Below, one piece after another: positions 58,801 to 64,000 of a stretch of 64,000 bases of DNA (its first letter is position 1; each line of letters begins with the position of its first letter). The DNA lies in contig NZ_CP013854.1 of assembly GCF_001698125.1 (NCBI RefSeq), positions 434,001 through 498,000 of the forward strand, read 5' to 3'. A model generated the notes under the pieces. It made no database searches and was not told the DNA's origin. It saw only the letters and a list, made by a program, of their open reading frames with translations. The position numbers and the translations under genes were made by a program. The stretch is from Pseudonocardia sp. HH130630-07. GTDB lineage: Bacteria; Actinomycetota; Actinomycetes; Mycobacteriales; Pseudonocardiaceae.

Positions 58801-59142
58801 CAGGACGAGTCGATGCTCTACGAGCACCGCAAGCACTCCGGCGACCTGCCGATCGTCGGGGTCAACACGTTCCGGGCGCCGGGCGGGGACGACGCGGAGC
58901 CGCACGAGGTCGAGCTGGCCCGCGCGACCGAGGAGGAGAAGCGCTCCCAGCTGTCCCGGCTCGAGGAGTTCCAGTCCCGGCACCGCACCGAGGCCGAGCA
59001 GGCGCTGCGCCGGCTGCAGGACGTCGCGACCGGCGAGGGCAACGTGTTCGACGAGCTGATGCGGGCCGCCCGGGTGTGCTCCCTCGGCCAGCTCACCACC
59101 GCCTTCTTCGAGGTCGGGGGGCAGTACCGGCGCAACATGTGA
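55885..59142 (+). CDS. icmF: Fused isobutyryl-CoA mutase with MeaB-like G-protein domain (IcmF)
   Basis: The 1085 residues match the IcmF architecture. The N-terminal adenosylcobalamin-binding domain has D27-G-H29 (DGHDAAINIM) and GGGGGVI near 105. The MeaB-type GTPase chaperone domain has the P-loop GTGGSGKSS (about 202-210), DPTRRRGGGALLGDR, ETPGIGQGD and NKFERRGAEDA. The C-terminal TIM-barrel mutase domain is at about 560-1080. The enzyme interconverts isobutyryl-CoA and n-butyryl-CoA in the cytoplasm and repairs its own cofactor with GTP. Related fused mutases act on pivalyl-CoA; FxxSxF-type specificity was not checked. A GGAAGGAG site precedes the ATG. A CACTAGGATGTC box at about 55823 is a likely promoter element. 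Confidence 0.95.
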   Translation: MTASAPPTTLHVPTHPVRFVTAASLFDGHDAAINIMRRILQKQGAEVVHLGHNRSVDEVVTAAIQEDAQGIAVSSYQGGHVEYFSYLVELLRERGAGHVKVYGGGGGVIVAEEIELLHSRGVSRIFSPEDGQRLGLPGMINIMIAECDTDLADRAPSSYEGVFSGDESALARALTVAEAGRLPAEVRERIGTPDRPVPVLGITGTGGSGKSSLTDELVRRFRLDQEDKLRIAVLAVDPTRRRGGGALLGDRIRMNALSATGPTGGGGGGVFFRSMATRGTESGSLPERLGDAIAVLRSAGFDLVIVETPGIGQGDAGIVGFVDHSLYVMTPEFGAASQLEKIDMLDFADVVAINKFERRGAEDARRDVGRQLVRNREEFGASWEDMPVFGTSAATFNDDGVTALYQHLRDLLAGDGLAVAEGRLARVTTKTSHEHAAVIPPERVRYLAEIAGTVRGYHSDTESHARAARTAQHLRTARELVGEAVDEALAVAEKQVPAASAELLAAWPGRVEDYSGDEYVYTVRDREFRIKLTRETLSGNRIRRVALPRYDDDAELLRFLRRENLPGHFPFTAGVFPFKREGEDPARMFAGEGDPFRTNRRFRYLSEDSEAKRLSTAFDSVTLYGHDPDTRPDVYGKVGTSGVSIATLDDLKALYDGFDLCSPTTSVSMTINGPAPTILAYFLNAAIDQQAGAFRAEHGREPDAAEHEALTAYALANVRGTVQADILKEDQGQNTCIFSTEFSLRMMADIQEWFIAHEVRNFYSVSISGYHIAEAGANPISQLAFTLANGFTFVESYLARGMDIDEFAPNLSFFFSNGMDAEYTVIGRVARRIWAVAMRDRYGANERSQKLKYHVQTSGRSLHAQEMNFNDIRTTLQALCALYDNANSLHTNAYDEAITTPSQESVRRAMAIQMIINKEWGLSLNENPLQGSFVVDELTDLVEEAVLAEFESIAERGGVLGAMETGYQRGRIQDESMLYEHRKHSGDLPIVGVNTFRAPGGDDAEPHEVELARATEEEKRSQLSRLEEFQSRHRTEAEQALRRLQDVATGEGNVFDELMRAARVCSLGQLTTAFFEVGGQYRRNM

Positions 59143-59168
59143 GCCCCGGCGGGCGGCCCCCACTGGAG

Positions 59169-59193
59169 TTGCTTAACGCTAAGCAACTACTAT
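59169..59193 (+). promoter_or_regulatory. Palindromic operator and -10 box of the MFS gene
   Basis: TTGCTTA (59169-59175) and TAAGCAA (59180-59186) form a perfect dyad around ACGC, directly followed by a TACTAT -10 box (59188-59193). A bound MarR- or TetR-type repressor would block the promoter. No such regulator gene is adjacent. Confidence 0.65.
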
Positions 59194-59228
59194 GGCGGGT
59201 ACATCGCTCGTGGAAGGTGGCGCCGTTC

Positions 59229-60662
59229 GTGTCCGAGGCCGTGCAGGATGTCCCGCCCCCCGGTTCGGCCGGAGACCGTGCCGCACCGTCGTCGGAGCGG
59301 GAGTCGGAGCCGCATCCGCACCGGCACGTCGTGTTCGCGGTCGTCTCCGTCGCGCTCCTGATGTTCTCCCAGGACCAGACGGCGGTGGCGACCGCGCTGA
59401 CCACGGTCAGCCGGGACCTGCAGGTCGATCTGGCCTGGACCGGATGGATCGTCACGATCTACGCCGTCGGTCAGATCCTCGCGCTCCCGCTGGGCGGGCG
59501 ATTGGCCGACGCGTTCGGCAGCCGGCGGGTCTTCCTCACCTCGGTCGGCGCGTTCACCGTGCTGTCCTGCCTGTGCGCGGTCGCCGGGGGGATCGGACCG
59601 CTGATCGCCTGCCGGTTCCTCCAGGGCGTCGCCGGCGGGGTCATGCTCCCCGCGGCGAACGGGATCGTCGCGCACCACTACGGCCGGGACCGCGACCGGG
59701 CGCTCGCCTCGTTCACCAGCGTGTTCCCGATCGGGGCCATCCTCGGCCCGCTGGTCGGCGGGCTGATCCTGACGGTGTGGTCCTGGCACGCGATCTTCCT
59801 GGTGAACGTCCCGCTCGGCCTGGTCGTGGTGGGTGTCGCCGCGCTCGTGGTGCAGGACGCGCCGCGCCGCCGCCCGGACCGGGTCGACCTGCGCGGGATC
59901 ACGCTGCTGCTGCTCACCCTGGTCTCGGCCATGGTCGCCATCACCGCGCTGGGCACCGCGGGCGGTGCCGCGGGGCTGCCGGTGACCGTGGCGGCCGCGG
60001 TCGTCACGGTGGCGGGCGGCTGGGCGTTCGCCCGGCACTCCCGGCGACGGCCCGACGCGGTGGTCCCGTGGCGGCTGGTCGCGGGGCGCGGACTCGGCAT
60101 CATGAACGTCACGAACGTGCTGTTCGGCGCCGCGGTGATCGGGTTCTCGGCGCTGCTGCCGCTCTACGCCCAGACCCGGTACGGGCTGGCGCCGTTCGCC
60201 GCGGGGGCGCTGCTCACCGGCCGGGCGGCCGGGACGATCGCGTCGTCCGGGGTGTCCGTGGCGTTGCTGCGCCGGACCGGGCACCGGCCGCTGCTGCTGG
60301 GCGGCATGATGATCATCGTGCTCGGCCTGCTGCTGAGCGCCGCACCGGCCACCTGGACCACGCCCGAGGTGTGGCTGCTGGTCGCGGCGACCGTGCTCGG
60401 CATCGGGATGGGCCTGACCGGCCCGGCGGCCAACAACGCCGGGATGCACCTGGTCCCGGGCGACGTCACGGCCGTCGCCGGGCTGCGGATCATGTTCCGG
60501 CAGATCGGCGGGATCGCGGCCGTGTCGGCGACGACCGCGGCGATCGCCGCGTCGTCGGACCCCGGCACCGCCGGTGCGGTCGCGATCGTCGTGCTGGCCG
60601 GGCTGCTCGCCGCGGTCGCCCTGCTCGCGGCACGCATCCCGAACCAGCGCGGCCGGTGGTGA
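59229..60662 (+). CDS. MFS drug-efflux transporter (DHA2/EmrB type, 14 helices)
   Basis: The protein has 477 residues from the GTG at 59229, with a GGAAGGTGG site about 10 nt upstream. The Asp of helix 1 (SQDQTAVATALTTVSRDL), motif A (GGRLADAFGSRRV), the loop motif LIACRFLQGVAGGVMLPAAN and the motif C region (FPIGAILGPLVGGLI) are typical of the DHA2 family of proton-driven multidrug exporters. About fourteen helices can be counted. It begins 86 bp after icmF with its own promoter and a palindromic operator, so drug-inducible control is likely. The exported compound is unknown. Confidence 0.9.
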   Translation: MSEAVQDVPPPGSAGDRAAPSSERESEPHPHRHVVFAVVSVALLMFSQDQTAVATALTTVSRDLQVDLAWTGWIVTIYAVGQILALPLGGRLADAFGSRRVFLTSVGAFTVLSCLCAVAGGIGPLIACRFLQGVAGGVMLPAANGIVAHHYGRDRDRALASFTSVFPIGAILGPLVGGLILTVWSWHAIFLVNVPLGLVVVGVAALVVQDAPRRRPDRVDLRGITLLLLTLVSAMVAITALGTAGGAAGLPVTVAAAVVTVAGGWAFARHSRRRPDAVVPWRLVAGRGLGIMNVTNVLFGAAVIGFSALLPLYAQTRYGLAPFAAGALLTGRAAGTIASSGVSVALLRRTGHRPLLLGGMMIIVLGLLLSAAPATWTTPEVWLLVAATVLGIGMGLTGPAANNAGMHLVPGDVTAVAGLRIMFRQIGGIAAVSATTAAIAASSDPGTAGAVAIVVLAGLLAAVALLAARIPNQRGRW

Positions 60663-60713
60663 CCCGGGCCCGGATGGGCGGCGCCGTCAGGGCTCTCCGG
60701 ACCGTGAGCGCCG

Positions 60714-60824
60714 TCAGCGGCGCGGGCGGCTCCGGCGGCGACCGCGGTTCCACCCGCCGATGATGCCGATGGCCTCGATCAACGACTCGGCGGCCTTGGA
60801 GAGCCTTCGACGAGCCTTCCGCAT
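60714..60824 (-). CDS. Small basic protein, 36 aa
   Basis: The ATG at 60824 on the minus strand is preceded by GGGAGGAAACCG, an excellent Shine-Dalgarno with a 6-nt gap. The peptide starts MRKARRRLSKAAESLIEAIG, has a short hydrophobic IIGGW stretch and ends in an Arg-rich tail. With net charge well above +10 it could bind nucleic acid or a membrane surface. It is too short for family assignment; the ribosome site is the main support. Confidence 0.4.
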   Translation of the reverse strand: MRKARRRLSKAAESLIEAIGIIGGWNRGRRRSRPRR

Positions 60825-61038
60825 CGGTTTCCTCCCGTGGACGTGCTGCGGTGTGGGGGCGGTACCACCGTCCCAGACCGGGCGCCGTCCACGCGGCCGG
60901 GTGTGTGCTCCGTCGAGGTGATCGGGAGCGGTGCGCTCCTTCCGGATCGGAGCGACGCCCACCCACATCGGGTAACCGGAACGGCGTGCACCCCGCACCG
61001 TCAGCCGTCCGGAGTAAGGACGTCCGAGACCGGCCGGG
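60825..61038. other. Intergenic stretch, nothing recognised
   Basis: This stretch lies upstream of the small basic ORF and downstream of the alpha/beta hydrolase stop. No coding frame with family features and no strong hairpin were seen. It should contain the promoter of the small ORF. Confidence 0.4.
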
Positions 61039-62307
61039 TCATGCGTCCGATCGGGCGACCTGACGGCGTCCGGGGTCGATCCGGGTGTCCGCCCCGATCG
61101 CCGACGCCAGCAGCGGACCGAGCGTCGCCTGCATCCCGCGCCGCGGCAGGGCGGCGATCCGGTTCGCGAGCCGCGGCAGTGCCCGGTGCCCGCCCGCCTC
61201 GACCACGTGCGCCACGTTCAGCGCCGCCAGCTGGTGGGTGTCGGCCGCGCTGCGCCCCTGGCCCGCGAGCGGCACCAGGACGGCGTCCGGCAGCCGGTCC
61301 ACCAGCTGCTCCGCGAGCGGTCGGGGTGTCCGCAGGTCCCGCTCGCCGGAGATCACCGCGACCGGCCAGGTGAACCGGGGCAGCTCCGCGACCGGGTCGT
61401 GGGTCGGCGCGGGCACGGGCTCGTCGGCCCGGACGTCGTAGACCCGCTGCAGGTCGAGCACCTCGCCGTCCGGCGGAACGGCGAAGCCCAGGTCACCGAG
61501 CGCGATCGGGCGGACGAGGTCGCCATCGAAGACCATCGGCACGCGGGTCCCGGCGACCTCACCGGCGCCGAGCCCGGCGATCCACCGCCACGAGCGCCGG
61601 GCACCGCCCCGCCATCGCGCCGCGAGCAGCCGCTCCAGCCGCTCCGGCCCCGCGAACTCGTGCACGGTCCGCACCACGGAGGTGAGATCGCGCGGGTCCG
61701 CACCGCGTGCGGCGAGCGCCCCGACCAGCGCGGCGCTGCGCGCGGTCCGGACGTCCACCCCGTCGCGGTAGAGCCGGCGCAGGTGGGCCCGGATCGCGGG
61801 CACGCCGTCCGGGCCCCCGGTCGGCGAGTCCAGCACCATCGCGGCCACCCGGTGCGGGTGCCGGGCGCCGAACACCCGGGCCAGGTGGCTGCCGTAGGAC
61901 GTGCCGAGCACCACGGCGCGCTCGACGCCGTTCGCGTCGAGGACCGCGGCCACGTCGTCCGCCGCGGCCGTCGCGGTGACGTCGGCGACGTCGAGGTCGG
62001 CACCGGTGGTGTCGGTCCGGGACAGCCCGACCCCGCGGTGCTCGACCATGATCACGTCGAGGCCGCGGGCCGCGCCGAGCTGCCGGAACGCGTGGTACGG
62101 CAGCACGCTCGCCAGTCCCGGCCCGCCGGGGAGGACCACGATCGGCGTCCGGTCCCCGCCGCGGCCCCGGACCCACGCCAGCGGGAGCGTCCGCCCGCCG
62201 TCGAGCGGCCGTGGCACCGTGCCGCCGTGCGCCGCCACCTGCGCCCGCGCCGACCGCTCCCGGGCGGCGGCGCCCCGTTCCGACCCGCGTGTCCCGTTCC
62301 GTCCCAC
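61039..62307 (-). CDS. Alpha/beta-fold hydrolase (proline iminopeptidase-like)
   Basis: The protein has 422 residues from the GTG at 62307, chosen for the G-rich ribosome site just upstream; an in-frame GTG at 62355 is possible. VVLPGGPGLASVLPY is the oxyanion region, VEHRGVGLSRTD is the family DxRGxGxS-type turn, GTSYGSHLARV carries the nucleophile Ser, and ISGERDLRTP the Asp. The expected C-terminal His near GHRALPRLANR is present (AGGHRALP). This is the S33/prolyl-aminopeptidase-like group; peptide or ester substrates are equally possible. It follows the MFS gene 62371-63624 in the same direction after 63 bp, possibly as an operon. Confidence 0.85.
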   Translation of the reverse strand: MGRNGTRGSERGAAARERSARAQVAAHGGTVPRPLDGGRTLPLAWVRGRGGDRTPIVVLPGGPGLASVLPYHAFRQLGAARGLDVIMVEHRGVGLSRTDTTGADLDVADVTATAAADDVAAVLDANGVERAVVLGTSYGSHLARVFGARHPHRVAAMVLDSPTGGPDGVPAIRAHLRRLYRDGVDVRTARSAALVGALAARGADPRDLTSVVRTVHEFAGPERLERLLAARWRGGARRSWRWIAGLGAGEVAGTRVPMVFDGDLVRPIALGDLGFAVPPDGEVLDLQRVYDVRADEPVPAPTHDPVAELPRFTWPVAVISGERDLRTPRPLAEQLVDRLPDAVLVPLAGQGRSAADTHQLAALNVAHVVEAGGHRALPRLANRIAALPRRGMQATLGPLLASAIGADTRIDPGRRQVARSDA

Positions 62308-62370
62308 CGTGCCCCCCTGCCCCGTTCGTCCCCCCCCGGTGACGACGAACGGCACGGCCCCGGAGTTCCG

Positions 62371-63624
62371 TCAGGCCGGCGCGGGCAGTCGCCGCAGGAC
62401 GAGTGCGAGCCCGAGCGCACCGGCCAGCAGGGCGCTGACGTAGCAGACGACACCGAGCCATCCGGCGTGGTCGTAGGCGATGCCGCCGACCGCTCCCCCG
62501 GCGCTGGATCCGGCGTAGTACCCGACCAGGTAGAGCGAGGACGCCTGGGCCGGCACGGCACCGGCCAGCAGCGCGGAGCGCCGCCCCACCCAGCTGCTCG
62601 CCACCGAGTGCGCGCCGAAGAAGCCGACGGTCACCATGACGAGTCCGATCAGGACGGTGACCAGCAGGTCGGGCAGCATCACCCAGATCCCGGCCAGCGC
62701 GAGCAGGGTCGCCGACCACAGCACCGGCCGCCGCCCGAACCGGTCCCCGAGCCGGCCGGCGCGGGTGGACGCCCAGCCGCCGGCCAGGTACCCGAGGAAG
62801 ACCAGCCCGACCAGGGTGCCCGGCAGCGAGAACGGAGCGGCGAGCAGCCGGAACCCGAGGTAGTTGTAGACGGTCACGAACGCACCCATGAGCAGGAACG
62901 CCATGCCGAACAGGCAGAGCAGCCCGGGATCGGTGAGGTGCCTGCGCAGCGGCCCGCCGAGGTCGCGGAACCGGGTCCGGGCCGGGATCGGGGCGGTGGG
63001 CGCGGGCAGCAGCAGCCGGAACGCGACCGTCGCCGCGACCGAGACCGCACCGACGGCGGCGAGCCCGGCCCGCCACCCGGCGAGGTCCGAGACCCAGGAC
63101 GCGACCAGCCGGCCGGACAGCCCGCCGAGGGTGTTGCCGGCGATGAGCAGCCCGACGGCGCCGCCCAGGTGGCGCGCGGCGACCTCGTGGGTCAGGTGTG
63201 CCATCGACAGTGCCGGCAGGGCGGCGAGCGTGACACCCTGCAGCGCGCGCAGGACGACCAGCGACTCGAACGTGGGGGCCAGTGGCGCGAGCAACGCCAG
63301 GACCGCGGAGACGGCGAGCGCGCCCGTCATCACCCGGGCCCGCCCCCAGGACTCGGTGACGGCGGAGAGCGGGAGGACAGCGAGTGCGAGCGCCCCGGTG
63401 GTCGCCGAGAGCACCAGGCTGGCCGTCGACGAGCTGACGCCGAACTCGGCCGAGAGCGTCGGCAGCAGCCCCTGGACGCTGTAGACCAGCACGAACGTCG
63501 CCACGCCGGACAGCCAGAGGGCGGCGCCGAGACGGAGGAACCCCGGCGTGCCGCGCTCGTGCGGCGGGGCGAGGCGATCCGGGCCCGCGACGGCCCGGGG
63601 CTCGGGGTGCTCGGTCGTTGTCAT
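62371..63624 (-). CDS. MFS transporter (YnfM-like, 12 helices)
   Basis: The protein has 417 residues. After a hydrophilic 30-residue head come twelve helices. LPLSAVTESWGRARVMTGAL is motif A between helices 2 and 3, RALQGVTLAALPAL follows, and the second half repeats it (GRLGDRFGRRPVLWSATLLA). The closest group is the YnfM/CynX-like arabinose-polymer or inner-membrane transport proteins, often controlled by a divergent LysR regulator, as is the case here. The transported compound is unknown. The ATG at 63624 is the first Met that keeps the family N-terminus. Confidence 0.9.
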   Translation of the reverse strand: MTTTEHPEPRAVAGPDRLAPPHERGTPGFLRLGAALWLSGVATFVLVYSVQGLLPTLSAEFGVSSSTASLVLSATTGALALAVLPLSAVTESWGRARVMTGALAVSAVLALLAPLAPTFESLVVLRALQGVTLAALPALSMAHLTHEVAARHLGGAVGLLIAGNTLGGLSGRLVASWVSDLAGWRAGLAAVGAVSVAATVAFRLLLPAPTAPIPARTRFRDLGGPLRRHLTDPGLLCLFGMAFLLMGAFVTVYNYLGFRLLAAPFSLPGTLVGLVFLGYLAGGWASTRAGRLGDRFGRRPVLWSATLLALAGIWVMLPDLLVTVLIGLVMVTVGFFGAHSVASSWVGRRSALLAGAVPAQASSLYLVGYYAGSSAGGAVGGIAYDHAGWLGVVCYVSALLAGALGLALVLRRLPAPA

Positions 63625-63692
63625 CGCACACGACCGTAGATCGAGCCGATCGCATGCGTCCAATGCATGAATCGAGGATCTAACATGCAGAT

Positions 63693-64000
63693 GTGCATGA
63701 GTCCTTCGCGCCCGCGCTGTACCGGTTCGTCGCCGTCGCCCAGGAGGGGCACCTGACCCGGGCGGCCGAGCGGATCGGCGTCGGGCAGCCCACGTTGTCC
63801 CGGGCCGTCGCGCGGTTGGAGGACGAGATCGGGGTCGCGCTGTTCCAGCGGGTCGGCCGGGGCCTGCGACTCACCCGCGCCGGGCGGATCCTGCTCCCGC
63901 GGGCGGAGACCGCGCTGGCCGAGCTGTCCACGGCCGCCGCCGAGCTCGCCGGGGACGCCGACCCGCACACCGGGCGGGTCGCGTTCGGTTTCCTCGGCAC
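63693..64000 (+). CDS. LysR-family regulator, N-terminal part (cut by window edge)
   Basis: The visible 102 residues hold the LysR winged helix: ALYRFVAVAQEGHLTRAAER, IGVGQPTLSRAVARLEDEIG and LFQRVGRGLRLTRAG, then the linker helix LLPRAETALAELSTAAAEL. The effector-binding domain lies beyond the right edge. The GTG at 63693 is 6 nt past a TAACAT -10 box (63681-63686), so the mRNA is likely leaderless; ATG triplets nearby are out of frame. ATGCAT-type repeats at 63663 and 63695-63700 may form its operator. It is divergent from the MFS gene, its probable target. Confidence 0.88.
   Translation, partial: MHESFAPALYRFVAVAQEGHLTRAAERIGVGQPTLSRAVARLEDEIGVALFQRVGRGLRLTRAGRILLPRAETALAELSTAAAELAGDADPHTGRVAFGFLG

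Noticed and set aside
61559..63655. Long minus-strand frame parallel to the MFS and hydrolase genes
   Set aside because: It is offset by one base from two well-supported genes and is Arg/Ala/Gly-rich with no domain.
1..64000. CRISPR arrays, rRNA genes, prophage structural genes, NRPS/PKS modules
   Set aside because: No regularly spaced repeats, rRNA sequence, capsid/tail genes or megasynthase domains were seen on either strand.

Overview
The window is high-GC actinobacterial DNA, most like a Pseudonocardia-type actinomycete. The evidence is strong GC bias at third codon positions, a mycothiol-dependent maleylpyruvate isomerase-family gene, a GPP34 protein, a fused isobutyryl-CoA mutase (IcmF), and many leaderless promoters in which a -10 box lies 6-8 nt before an ATG or GTG. 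The assignment rests on protein families and gene style, not on a database search.

Layout. 1-8.1 kb: chromosomal genes (amino-acid permease end, GPP34 protein, copper amine oxidase, TPR protein, unknown proteins, cupin, SorC regulator, luciferase-like oxidoreductase). 8.13-13.93 kb: a small decayed element integrated at a CAT-anticodon tRNA gene. It is bounded by a perfect 39-bp repeat and holds a broken tyrosine integrase, an IS5-family element, a broken CGNR zinc-finger gene, two small membrane-protein genes and a divergent TetR/short-chain dehydrogenase pair with two operators. Sequence just right of attR resembles the arm region right of attL at the same offset, which suggests a second tandem element. 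14.1-16.3 kb: XRE regulator, flavoprotein and a small Cys-containing protein, then a P450.

17.8-41.1 kb: a zone rich in serine hydrolases and peptidases. It holds an S9 peptidase fused in frame to a DUF3159 membrane domain, a kinase-like gene split by a 164-bp MITE, two TAP-type hydrolases, a DPP4-like S9 peptidase, a second S9 gene stopped by one amber codon, and a CE15-like esterase. Two paralogous MerR regulators (29.6 and 36.8 kb) lie divergent to a TAP hydrolase and to the S9 pseudogene. Five near-identical 31-bp MerR-type promoters, each with a 19-bp spacer and a TGCCGT-type dyad, precede both merR genes, both divergent hydrolase genes and a distant DoxX gene. They form an apparent local regulon. 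AraC/NAD(P)-binding and ArsR/MFS modules with their own palindromes lie in the same zone.

41.3-48.6 kb: DUF4177 and DUF457 genes, a frameshifted methyltransferase-like remnant, and a regulator split exactly by a 987-bp IS5-family element, followed by a SLOG-type protein, a sugar-lactone oxidase and a D-threonine-aldolase-like enzyme. 48.6-64 kb: mostly intact chromosomal genes (SRPBCC, DoxX with a coiled-coil tail, ROK glucokinase, PhoD-like phosphatase, icmF, two MFS transporters, an alpha/beta hydrolase, a partial LysR regulator).

At least nine genes are broken. Several frameshifts sit in or next to G or C runs and could be sequencing errors. The amber codon, the MITE and the two IS insertions are not of that kind.
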